From Cryptomeria japonica (lineage: Eukaryota; Streptophyta; Pinopsida; Cupressales; Cupressaceae): a stretch of 64,000 nucleotides of DNA. Positions 33,369 through 44,573 of this stretch are shown in pieces; the first letter of the stretch is position 1, and each line of letters begins with the position of its first letter. The DNA lies in the NCBI RefSeq assembly GCF_030272615.1, contig NC_081413.1:607950209-608014208 (forward strand), given 5' to 3'. The translations under genes and the position numbers were made by a program. Below the pieces are notes generated by a model that was given only the letters and a program-made list of their open reading frames with translations, was not told the origin of the DNA and did not search any database.

Positions 33369-34607
33369 TGTTAGACTATTCAAATAACCAGAAGACAACT
33401 AAGAGGGGGGGAGTGAATCAATTGTCTCAGATTACCGGAACCTTAAGCAATTAAAACTTTAATACCGGAACCCAAAACATTAATACCAGAATGCTTAAAC
33501 CAAATACTGGAATAGTAGATAAATTAATTAAGTATAAACAAAAATTAGAGAATAAATACCGTCCAAATGACACCGAGATTCATACATGGAAAACCTGGTA
33601 AAGGGAAAAACCACAGTGGGAAACCTACCCACAGTTAGATAATACTTCTGTAGTAAGTACGTGAATTACAATTGAGGGGCTTGCACTTGCAGGAAGGCCA
33701 ACAACCTAGAGCGCACTTCTCATCACAAAAGGAGTCTCACTGACTACATAGAAATCCAGACTACGATCCAGAAGAATAAATGAACTGTAAAGATAACATC
33801 TCCTATGCCTGAGTATAGTTCCGGTTAAGATCAATACTAAAGGACTAAATCCTCTTACATAAACCTAAATTGATCTCCAATGATCGGCCAAATCCTCTGC
33901 CTGAATGATATTACATTATTCTCTCATTACATCCTCACATATATTTCCTTTCCTATCACATGATAATCTACAATGAGATCTTACATCATATATATACAAA
34001 CCCTCGACCATAAACAATCAGGTCAGCCATTAGACAATAAACCAATTACATAATTACAAAACATGTCGGCCTAAGACAAAAAAATAATATCCAACCCATA
34101 AGACATCCCAAAGACACATCGAGAGGTCCAATCCACATGTTACATTAATCCGATCCATAACCTAGATACACCAAGACCTAATATAGGTCCATACACGCTA
34201 AATAAATGATCTCCATCAACTAAGTCTCGAACATGATCACCATTAGCATCTTGAATCTCTACAAGAAGCCACACCACCACTTATGCATATCATCAAATAT
34301 CTTCATCAAAGCTCTGCGGGTGAAACCCTCGCCAGAACCAAAAACCAAGCTTGCCAGTAAGCAGGATATCATCCAATCACCAGAACAAAACCAATTGATT
34401 GAACATGAGCCTGAATAACATGAATAAGCCAATTTGATAACCCAAACATACCAGAGCATACCGAATCATGCCGGACCCAATCCAACAAGAAACCACACAA
34501 CCTACCGGGACCAAAAGGGTGTTGGTAAAGCATCCAAAATAGTTATTGTTGACATCAATTACAAAACGTCAATGCAACACATAATCAATTCCTCCAAATG
34601 GCCAACA
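33369..34607 (-). repeat. Copia Y 3' LTR (subfamily B, reversed)
   Basis: A complete reversed LTR of 1,239 bp with plus-strand ends TGTTAGACTATTC and AATGGCCAACA. It pairs with 16074-17308 (both subfamily B), although the two now stand in opposite orientation. The reversed PPT, ATCTCCCCCTTTG, follows at 34608. The C-tract hairpin arms at 33394-33402 and 33418-33426 pair fully in LTR-sense RNA if two G-U pairs are allowed. Confidence 0.9.
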
Positions 34608-34972
34608 ATCTCCCCCTTTGGCATTGATGGCAACACTAGATGTGGAAAACATCTAAGTACCAAGAAATGCCAAACAAGTCTCCCCAAATGGAAGATAGCC
34701 AACAATATCCCACTCAAAGATATAGCAATGAAGTTCTGAAACAAAGACCAAAATCCCCCTATTAATGATATCTCTGCAAAGCTCTATTTTTTACATATAT
34801 CTCTCCCCCTTTAACATCAATGCTAGAAATCTGACAAAAATATTGAAGCAAAAACATAAACCACTGAATCACAAGGCTAACTACTCCCCCTGAGCACTAT
34901 CATCCCCACATTAGTGCCAGAATGAATGATATCTCTGATAATGCATACCAGACTAATGCCAAAAAGCATCAG
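34608..34972 (-). other. Copia Y 3' non-coding region with PPT tracts
   Basis: Reversed PPT at 34608-34620, and further reversed PPT-like tracts at about 34755 (AATCCCCCTATT), 34802 (CTCTCCCCCTTTAAC) and 34886 (ACTCCCCCTGAG). No ORF. Confidence 0.75.
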
Positions 34973-36020
34973 TCAGTTTTCTATTGAACGAGCAAAAACC
35001 CCTAATCTGCCTCTGAGGTACTCAAATGATTCTTTAGGCAATGGTTTAGTGAAAATATCCACAATCTGCTCTTTAGTGTTCACATAAACCAATCTAACTT
35101 CATTTTCTTCCACCTTCTCCTTCAAAAATTTATACTTGATAAATATGTGCTTTGTCTTAGAATGAAATACTAGATTCTTTGATATGTCAATAGCAGCAGA
35201 GATATTACAATGAATAACTATCGGTCTAGTGCAATGCACTTTAATATCCTTCAACATTTGCTTCATCCATAGAACCTGTGTACAGTTAATAGCAACAACA
35301 ACATACTTAGCTTCAATAGTAGATAAAGAAGTACATGATTGTTTCTTGTTGATCCATGAAACCAACTTCTTTCCAAGAAAGAGAGCTCCAACAAAAGTAA
35401 TTTTCTGGTCATCAACATCTCCAGCCCAATCAACATTTGTATATGCACATAAAGTAAAGTCGTCATCCCTAGGGTACCACAAACCATATTCAGATGTACC
35501 TTGCAAGTATCTAAAAATTATTTTCACCACACTCTCATGATTTTCTCTAGGATCACTCTGATATCTTGATGCAATACAAACAACATTCATTATGTCAGGC
35601 CTAGTCTGAGTCAAATAAAGCAAACCTCCAATCATAGATTTGTATCTTGTAGGATTTACCAGTGCAGAAACATCTTTCCTTGTCAATTTATCACTTGTAA
35701 CCATAGGAGTACTTACCGGTTTAGAGTCTCCCATACCAAATTTCTTCAACAATTCCCTAGCATACTTAGTTTGATAGATAAAAATACCTTTGTTAGCATG
35801 AGTATTCTGCAAACCTAGGAAAAATTTCATTTCCCCAATCATAGACATTTTAAATTTTTTCTCCATATTCTTAGAAAAATCTATGCATAACTTATCTTCA
35901 CCTCCAAAAATGATCTCATCAACAAATACTTCAATAATCAATATATCATCATATGTGACCTTATAATATAAATTAATATCAACATTACCCTTAGTAAAAC
36001 CAAGCTTCAAAAGATATTTA
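34973..36020 (-). pseudogene. Copia RT C-terminal part and RNase H
   Basis: The frame begins [16 protein letters not shown] at the point where the solo LTR splits the gene. The catalytic motif is FVDEIIFGG, so the second Asp of VDD is Glu. RNase H has LCAYTNVDWAG (the usual DADW is NVDW), IEAKYVVV, HCNISAAI (usual CDN is CNI) and SKTKHIFIKYKFL, so several catalytic positions are lost even though the frame is open to EYLRGRLG. With the solo LTR removed, it continues the RT at 37202-37743 (YARLDK to KLGF, with one small gap). Confidence 0.88.
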
Positions 36021-37196
36021 TGTTGGCATTATGATGCATTTTGTATGACCAGTGAAATGGTTGTCATTGTTGGCAACATCATCTTCTGAGTCTCCACAAT
36101 CCATCAGTAAAAGAGTAAAGGGTAACCGGTGAAGAACAAGAGTCCTTATTCCTATCGGCAATTAGTAGACCAGTATATAGGGGTTAACTAGCTAAGTAAT
36201 GACTAGACCGGTATACAGGAGGTAATCGACTAAGCAGTGAGTAGACCAGTATACAAGAGGTAACCGGTTAAGAAGAATTGGACCAGTACATAGGCGACAA
36301 CAGACAATAAAGGAGTCTCCACCGATAGACCTAGATAACATCTAGTTGAACTGAGAGTCTTCCCTTTTCAACTGATGAACTTATCGACATGAATGACTGT
36401 ATAAACCGATATTCCTAGAATGATTTTTGGAGAGTAATTTAAGGCCCGGTAACAAAATTTTGAATCTGATTTTTGGAGGGAAAGTTAGTGCCAGAACTAA
36501 AGCCTAATATATTCACATAATTCATTCTGATTATGTTGTTGTCAATGTGAAAAAGATTTGTGTGAATGTATTCAGTGGGAGCAGAATAGAGTGCAACAGA
36601 TAGAGGTATGAATCGATGAAGCTAACACCAATAAGAAGAACAGAGCATGCAAAGTGGATCTATGAGACAGAGGTAGTGTCATCAAACAGATCAATCATCT
36701 TTGTTTCCTTCTAACAATTATAGCATTGTAAATCCTTTAACAGGGTGAACCTTAACCGGTTCTTTATGTAAAAACTCTTAACCGAGTCACTGTAGATATG
36801 AAGTCGTAAAATCCTCTACCAAAGTGAACTTTAACAAGTTCTAAGGTATTCTTAACCAGATACTAGTCACTTCTAACAGGGTGATGTTCTCATAAAGAAC
36901 TGGTTGTAAGCTCTTAACAGTGCACTCTTTTTCACTGCAGTAAAAGAGATTGTGGGTTATCCCCACCCTGGTTTTCTCCCTCTAACTGAGGGTTTCCACG
37001 TATAATTGTTAGTGTTATGTGATGCTTATTTGTGCATGCAAATCTCTTTTATTTGATGTTCTCCGCTTTCATGATTTATACAATATTTAAGTAGATTTGG
37101 AAGCATAGTTGCAGACTGATCATTTTGAATGTTTGAATTGTGTATAATCTATTTTGACTGATTCATCCCCCTCTCAGTCACCGGTTAATACTAACA
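36021..37196 (+). mobile_element. Copia solo LTR
   Basis: A 1,176-bp LTR starting TGTTGGCATTATGATGC and ending GGTTAATACTAACA, flanked by perfect 5-bp duplications ATTTA (36016-36020 and 37197-37201). No internal sequence is left, so it arose by recombination between the two LTRs of a full element. It interrupts the Copia RT. It has a perfect 7-bp C-tract hairpin stem (TGACTGA 37155-37161, TCAGTCA 37174-37180) and TTAACAGGG-type leader repeats at 36725-36910. Its LTR resembles that of element E. Confidence 0.93.
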
Positions 37197-37201
37197 ATTT
37201 A

Positions 37202-37767
37202 TCCAACCTTGCATACCAAGCTCTAGGTGCCTGTTTCAATCCATATAAAACTTTCCTTAACCTGTAAACCATGTTTTTATCATCTAAAAGTGAAAAACCA
37301 TCAGGTTTCTCAATATAAACTTCCTCATCAAGACCCCCATTCAAAAATGCACACTTAACATCCATCTGATAAACCTTGTAGTTCTTATGCGCAACATAGG
37401 CAATAAATAATCTTACAACTTCAATCCTAGCTACAGGTGCAAAAGTCTCTCCATAATCAATTGTGTCCTTATGAGAATATCCTTTACAAACCAATCTAGC
37501 TTTATTCCTTATAACTTGACCATCGTCATTCAATTTATTCATAAAAACCCATTTAGTTCCAATAACATTCTTATTTTTAGGTTGGGGAACTAAAGTCCAT
37601 GTGTTATTCTTCTCAATTTGATCTAATTCTTCTTCCATAGCTTTCAACCAACATTCATCTTTACATGCTTCAATTACTGATACCGGTTCAACTTGAGAAA
37701 ATAAACATACCTCATTAGTTGCCAGTCTTCTTCTTATCATCACTCCATTGTTCTTATCCCCAATGAT
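37202..37767 (-). pseudogene. Copia RT N-terminal part
   Basis: The frame runs [47 protein letters not shown] and [16 protein letters not shown], where the solo LTR interrupts it. Upstream is the linker segment DDWGQ-type acidic region with a stop near 37765. It retains the first catalytic Asp (YQMDVK). Confidence 0.88.
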
Positions 37768-39333
37768 CTAATCTTCTGAATGATTCGATCTCACATATCT
37801 AGAAGTCTTCTGACACTCTGTTCCTCTTCCCGGTTCTTCAGTTACTATTGAATTTTTTGATACTGCTGAAGTAACTAGCTCAACATTTTGTTCCAGTAAA
37901 GGTGTTACTGGTTCAATTATGATCATTTCCACCACCGGTTCTTGCTCATAAACTTTGATTTGACCTTTATTCAACTCATCCACCTTGACATTAGCATTCT
38001 CCACAATTTTCTGCAATCCCTTTTTATAATATCTATATGCCTTGCTTTCATTAGAATAAGAAAGAAATATGCCTTCATCACATATAGGATCAAATTTCCC
38101 AATGATATCATCTCTTCTGATATAACATTTACTACCAAAGATTCTGAAATACTTAACTGTAGGTGTATTTCCAAACCATAATTCATAAGGTGTCTTACCA
38201 GTTTCTCCTTTGATATGTACTTTGTTGAATGTATAAATTGATGTGCTCACTGCTTCTCTCCAGTAGATATGAGGTAGACTAACTTTCATCATCATTTTTC
38301 TAGGAACATCCAAGATAGTTATGTTCTTCCTTTCCACAACTCCATTTTGTTGAGGTGTCCGGAGAGCAAAAAATTGTCTCCTAATACCATGCTTCTCACA
38401 AAAGTTATTAAACTCGCTAGATGTGAATTCTCCACCATGATCTGACCTCAAACATTTAATCTTCAATCCTGTCTCAGTTTCCACTTTAGCCTTAAAGATT
38501 TTAAGCTTTTCAAAAGCCTCAGATTTCTCCCTTAGAAAAGTAACCCACATCATTCTAGAATAATCATCAATTATTAGCATAAAATATCTATCACCTTGAA
38601 AACTTTTAACTCTACCAGGGCCACATAAATCAGTATGAATAAGATCAAGAACATCATTAGATTTATCTTGTATACTCTTAAAAGAGGTTCTGGCTTGTTT
38701 TCCCATTTTACATTCTTTACATACCAGATTATAGGGCTTCACAATCTTAGGTATATCTCTAACTGCCTTAGTTGAACTGATCTTTACAATGCAATCAAAA
38801 TTCACATGACATAGCCTTTTATGCCATAGCCAACTCTCATTAATTTGTGCAATCAAACATGTCTTCTTACCGGAATTCAAATGAAATATATTACCTTTTG
38901 TCTGTGTACCGGTTGCAATCTCCAAACCAGATCTGTTAATGATTTTGCATTTTCCATCCTTGAATTGTAATTGAAATCCCTTATCCACCAATTGTCCTAC
39001 ACTCAAAATATTATGCCTCAAACCTTCAACAAAATAAGCATTATTAGTATTGTGCTTACCATCCAATGATATAGTTCCTTTTTCCTTGATCATACATGCT
39101 TTGTCATCTCCAAATCTAACCAGACCACCATCAAATTCTTGCAAAGATAGAATTTTCCTTTTATCTCTAGTCATATGATGTGAACAACCACTGTCAATTA
39201 CCCATTCATCCTTATCTTCAATTTTAGCAGCAAGTGCCTTCTCTTCAAGTACATTGTTTTCTAGTGTCGGAACATCTTCCTTGATATCCAAGAACACCCA
39301 TTCCTTCCCATTGTCGGAACCACTAGCAGAGTC
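37768..39333 (-). pseudogene. Copia protease and integrase
   Basis: An open frame of 509 codons. Protease: VIDSGCSHHMT near 39180, active-site Asp present. GAG-preintegrase: LWHKRLCHVNFD, then the finger Cys pair CKECKMGKQ. Integrase core: HTDLCGP (about 38660), LRSDHGGEF (about 38440) and NGVVERKN (about 38320), giving all three D, D and E residues. The frame ends at a TAG near 37768 in the linker to RT. This is the integrase that the plus-strand copy at 18979 has lost. A stop near 39300 separates it from gag. Confidence 0.9.
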
Positions 39334-40275
39334 TTATGTCGATTCATCATCAGAATCAGTCACACCTTCCTCATCGACTATGTAGCATGATTTATCTATA
39401 TTTTTCTTGTACTTGTACTTGTTTTGATATCTGAGGTTAGGCTTAAAATATCTTCTAACTCTTTCTTCAAATCTTGAATTCCTTTCAGCACATCTAGATG
39501 CAAAATGACCAATCCTATTACATGTAAAACATTTAAAAGGTGTTTTTCCTTCATACTTACTTCCTATCGGTCCTTTAGGTACTCTTCTAGCAAATAGGGC
39601 TTCAAGTTGCTCAAACTCATCATCTTCTCTCTTCATATCATCCAATTACTTTGCATATAGAGCTTTCCAATTTTGCTTGCTGGTTGATGATGCAGATGCA
39701 TGAAAAGTAGGTTCAGACTTCACATCTCTAGAATGTCCAAATTCTTCAAGCTCAAAAGAAGATAATTTCCCAACCAAGGTATCTTCACCCAGAGTTCCAC
39801 CACAACATTGAATTCCCATAACAATCTCATTTACCCTTTCCATGAATGCAGTAATCCTTTCATCTTCTTCCATCTTCAAGTTTTCATATCTCACTCGGTA
39901 ACCATCAAGTTTAGCAATCTTCACAATATGGTTATATTCATTAAGAGTCTCCAACTTATCCCATATAGCCTTTGCAGGTGATTTGTCAGTTAATCCCATT
40001 ATTTGTTGATCAGAAAGTGCACACAAGAGGGCTTCTCTAGCTCTACAATCATTCTTAAGATCCTTATACAAATTTGTTGGAGGAGGGTTACCATATGCTG
40101 AATTATGAGGTGTTACACCATTCTCTGTGATCTCCCAAATATCCTTGGCAAGACATCTCAGAAGAGTCTCCATCTAAATCTTCCATACCCTTTAATTTGT
40201 TCCATCAAGCTCAAGAATATCTCTTCGAAAGATAGCTTTAGATGAACTAGATGAACTTGAACTATTAGTCACCAT
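39334..40275 (-). pseudogene. Copia gag (minus copy)
   Basis: The gag start is the ATG at 40273-40275 (MVTNSSSSS). Stops near 40196 and 40175 precede METLLRCLAKDIW. The domain includes KAIWDKLETLNE, GYRVRYENLKMEEDERITAF and GIQCCGGTLGEDTLV. After a stop at 39646 it continues with FARRVPKGPIGSKYEGK and an intact CCHC knuckle (CFTCNRIGHFASRC), then an acidic tail. Homology stops at about 40304 and the primer site and 5' LTR are absent. The gag side probably belongs to X. Confidence 0.88.
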
Positions 40276-40304
40276 AGGATCTTCCTCGAGCGTTTAAGCT
40301 TTCT

Positions 40305-40719
40305 GCAGAACCCCTAGTAAACTACATGGAATAATTCCATCAAATTTACCAAATATCATTGAAGGGAGATGGAAAACTTCCTTGGCAATTGATAAGGAAC
40401 ACAGAATAAAGGCACTCATGGAAGTACAACATGAATTGGATTACAATCAAGCAACTTTAGTGACTGAAGCATGTGTACAACGTTCCAAAATAAGGAACCT
40501 AACATGAAGAGTAGCCATAGGAGACATTCAAGGTGTGCATGATGAGGGTGTTGACATGTGGAAAACAATTTTGATCTAGCAAAAGGAAGCTGAGGAGGAA
40601 ATAGAAAAAGAAGTGAAACAAGGACAAGATACAACTGCTCAAGAAAAGAGCAAAGGAAAAGGTAAGGACACCATTGATGGATTTAATGAATTTTCAGTTG
40701 AAGATATCATAGGTGATGT
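40305..40719 (+). pseudogene. Element E, Lys/Glu-rich ORF, first part
   Basis: The frame reads LAIDKEHRIKALMEVQHELD, CVQRSKIRNL-stop, GVDMWKTILI-stop, QKEAEEEIEKEVKQGQD and FNEFSVEDIIGDV, where Copia-4 interrupts it. Removing Copia-4 and one copy of GATGT restores the frame exactly (GDV to LSYISN at 48165). Two in-frame stops show decay. I do not recognise the protein. The left edge at about 40305 is an abrupt junction with the broken Copia gag leader. Confidence 0.6.
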
Positions 40720-42171
40720 TGATGGTATGATGAAAGAATAAGTATCCGGTAGAATACTGAGGGGGGGGGGGGGCATGAATAAGTATACTGAAAAAATGAT
40801 ACAAACTCCCAAACTCAAATTCAAACACACAAAGTAAACTTTCACTTATCAAGATCAGTACTCAACATCAACCAGCATCAAATGATTTGACTGTTATGAA
40901 AACTTAATAGTAAACAACTTCAATCTTGTAAACATAAAAAATGCTTAATCATATGGCAACATATTCATCTCTCAATGCTTCCAATTGTCATGCCTTATCA
41001 TAATAGTTAAGTAGTTAATCAAATCAACAAATAAGATCATAACCACAAAAGCATTCACCAGTTGACACAAATATTTATACGTGGAAAACCCAAATAGGTA
41101 AAAACAATGGTGAGATGAGACTCACAAGGATAGCTATCTGAACTCTTTTGAAGTTTGCCCTATTAGGAGCCAAGCCTGTTAAAGCTTTTACAATAAGTCT
41201 TGTTAAGAACTAATTCCAGTTAGCAATCACCCAATTAAAGGATTTACAAATATGCCTTGATGAAAAGCACAATACTCTATTAGGAGTAATCTCGGTGGAG
41301 GATTTGAGAATCCAAACTAATGGACCACCTTGTTAGAGGATTTAGAAAGTAACCAAGCTTGTTAGAGCTTACCCAGTTAGGGGATTTCAATTTATGTTGT
41401 AATTGTTAGAAAACAACAGGTTTTCTTGATATGTCTGAATAGCACTACATCTGCTTGAGCAGATCCTTCTTAAGCTTCAATCTGCCTTTACTCAAACTAT
41501 AGATCCATCCACCGATTAGGCAACCACACACTCAACTAGTTTCTGCCAATCTTGTCAACTTTGCCAACACTTAACAAAACAATATCATCAACCTTAAATA
41601 CAAATCAAATAGGTCGGTAACACAACAAAAACCTAATTCTTATCATTGATATTACAAACAAGTCGGTACAATCTTGATCATTAAAAATCATAACAATCTC
41701 TTCACATTAATCAAGAAAATTCCAACCGCTCCTTGAACACCTCTTCATCAGACTTTGTAACTCATCACATGCTATGCATTAGATGCAATCCACTTTGCTC
41801 CTTTCCAAGATAACAAACAAACACGCCAAATCAATCTAAACTAATCCTCATACAATGAACACACGTGTCTCCATCATTACTGCTCAACATTAGATCTTAA
41901 ACCAACAAACTTGATCGGTTAGGGTTTAATAGAAAAGAATTGGGAGGGTTTACCGGTTACATAACATACAAAGGTTTTACCCTTTACACTGGTTCAACCT
42001 ACAAACTACCATATACTGGTTTACAACATCTTCCTTAAAGTTTATCATATTGATTACAAGACAAAATCAATAACAACAATAACATCAACAATATCATGAA
42101 TATCATTCACTGGTTCAATTGACATCAATGACAACATATCATTAATGCAATCTATATGCAAAATGCCAACA
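40720..42171 (-). repeat. Copia-4 3' LTR
   Basis: On the plus strand TGATGGTATGATG to AAAATGCCAACA, about 1,452 bp. The G run at 40761-40773 is the C-tract of the LTR-end hairpin, stem ATACT (40754-40758) with AGTAT (40782-40786). Leader repeats of the GTTAGAGGATTT type are at 41130-41400. Seventeen extra bases separate it from the PPT (see 42172-42188). Confidence 0.9.
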
Positions 42172-42202
42172 ATATAAAAATTCCAACAATCTCCCCCTTT
42201 GG
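42172..42202 (-). other. Copia-4 PPT with 17-base insert before LTR
   Basis: The reversed PPT ATCTCCCCCTTTGG is at 42189-42202. Between it and the LTR end lie 17 bases, ATATAAAAATTCCAACA, whose outer part CCAACA copies the LTR terminus. The 5' LTR lacks them at its outer end. Confidence 0.8.
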
Positions 42203-42640
42203 CATTGATGGCAATACAAATATCAATGCCTTTGATTGTTGTTGTGGATTGGTGAATGGGAATCCTAGTTTACATTACCAAGTATTCACCATGCTTTGTC
42301 TGTCTTCAGTCTGTCACTAGTTCACCTAATCAGACACATAATTCTTCTCCTCAATCACATAATTCTTCTCCCCTTTGACAACAATGCCAAATTGAAAGTA
42401 AAACATGTAATTCCAAATTCTCACTGTGCATCAACATACTGCAACTTGATGCTCCCCCTGTGGAATACATCCACTTCCAAAAACATCAATCCATGTAATA
42501 TTTTGCAAGTAATTCAGGGACTGATACAATCAGTATCATGCTCAACTGACTTCATGAAGAGGGACAACCCCCAACTGACTTCTAAGATACTCAAAAGTTG
42601 TCTTAGGCAGAGGTTTTATTTGCAAGTTGCTCCTAGGTAG
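42203..42640 (-). other. Copia-4 3' non-coding region
   Basis: No ORF of substance. Additional reversed PPT-like tracts occur at about 42365 (TCTCCCCTTTGAC) and 42451 (GCTCCCCCTGTGG). The 114-codon plus-strand frame here is a chance reading. Confidence 0.65.
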
Positions 42641-44573
42641 AAACATGCTCTAAGATAACATCTTTACTTTGAAATTTTTCCCTCAAAAAGTGATACTTCA
42701 ATTCAATGTGCTTAGTCCTTGCATGCAAAACATGATTCTTAGAAATATTTATTGCACTTGTATTATCACACAAAATCTTTATACATTCTGAGATCTTCAT
42801 CTTAAAACCTTCCAAAATGTGTCTCATCCAAATAGCTTGTGTGCAATTCATGTAAGCTGCAACATACTCAGCTTCAACAGTAGATTGTGAAGTACAACTA
42901 TGCTTTTTACTACTCCATGAAACTAGCCTTCCTCCTAGAAATAATGCTCCACCGGTAGTACTCTTCTGGTCATCAATATTTCCTACCCAATCAGCATCAG
43001 TGTATGCCTTCAAATCAAAATTGTCTCCATATGGATACCATAACCCATAGTCAACTGTACCTTTCAGATATCTAAAAATTCTCTTGGTTGCTATCAGATG
43101 TGCTTCCTTTGGATTTTTTTGAAATATAGCAACTATACCAACTACATGGGCAATATTCGGTCGATTGTGAACAACATAGTTTAATTTGCCAATCATTGAC
43201 CTATATTCCTTTTCATCTACAGACTTAGATGCATCTTCCTTGGACAATTTACAACCTGTAACCATTGGAGTTCCAACTGGTTTATAGTCACTCATGCCAA
43301 AAGTCTTCAAAACCTCTTTCACATACTTAGATTGAGTAATGAAAATATCGTTCTTCATATGCTGTATCTGCAAGCCTATGAAATTTTTTATTTCCCCTAC
43401 TAATGAAATCTCAAACTCATTCTTCATTTCATCTGCAAAATTGTTGCTCATGACATCATTACCTCCAAATATAATGTCATCAACAAATACTTCATTGACC
43501 AGTATTTCATCTCCTCCATACTTGAGATAAATTTTGTTGTCATCACTGGTTCTTGCAAAGCCTATCTTCATCAGATGTGTATGAATTTGTTCATACCATG
43601 CTCTGGGTGCCTTCTTTAATCCATACAAAGCTTTATGCAATCTGCATACCATGTCTTCCTTATCTATCAATGCATAACCATCAGTCCGCTCTATATAAAC
43701 CTCTTCTTCCAATATCCCATTCAAAAATGTAGACTTAACATCCATCTGGTATACCTTGAACTTCTTATGGGCTGCCAATGCAAGTAATGTTCTAACTCCT
43801 TCCAGTCTTGCTACTGGTCCAAAAGTTTCACCATAGTCTTCTCCTTCTTCTTGTGCATAACCTTTGCAAACTAATCTTGCCTTATTGTGAACTACAACAC
43901 CATCTTCATTTAACTTATTTCTGAACACCCATTTAGTATCTATAACATTCTTATTTACCAGTCGGGGTACCAGGGTCCAAGTGTTGTTCTTCTCAATTTG
44001 ATCCAATTCCTCGTCCATTGCTTTCACCCAATGATCATCACCAAATGTCTCCTTAGCACTTCTAGGTTCAATAGTGGAGATCATGCAAGAGTTCTCTCTA
44101 ATTTTCCTTCTAGTTAGTACTCCAACATCCTTATCCCCAATAATCTTCTCAAGATTGTGATTCAGTCTCACATACCTAGGAATAATATGATCAACCTCAT
44201 CAGGTTCATCTTTCTCATTGTCTTCTTCCTCTGAATTTATTTGTTCCAGTTGAACAAGTACATCATAATTTGTTTTACCAGTTTCTGATTTAATAGTTTC
44301 GAGTTCCAAAAGAAAAATGCAAGGATCTTCATCCTTTCTCTCTGAACAGGTTCCTTCTGAAATTTTAGGACATTCATCTACATGAACATCTACACTCTCA
44401 ATAATTCTTTGTGTCCAGTTGTTGAAGAATTTGTAGGCCTTACTCTTAGTGGAATAGCCAAGAAATATGCCTTCATCACTCTTAGCTTCAAACTTGCTTA
44501 TGTAATCACCTATTTTAGTAAAACATTTGCTACCAAATATTTTAAAATAGCTAACATCAGGTGATCTTCCATA
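42633..44573 (-). pseudogene. Copia-4 reverse transcriptase and RNase H
   Basis: A 558-codon open frame (42633-44309), preceded by an in-frame integrase tail at 44310-44573 (DVSYFKIFGSKCF). [59 protein letters not shown] and the intact catalytic FVDDIIFGG. RNase H: LKAYTDADWVG, VEAEYVAA, LCDNTSAI and ARTKHIELKYHFLRE, all key acidic residues present. The frame stops at EHVST at 42633, shortly before the usual YLRSQLG end. This is the best-preserved Copia RT here. Confidence 0.92.
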
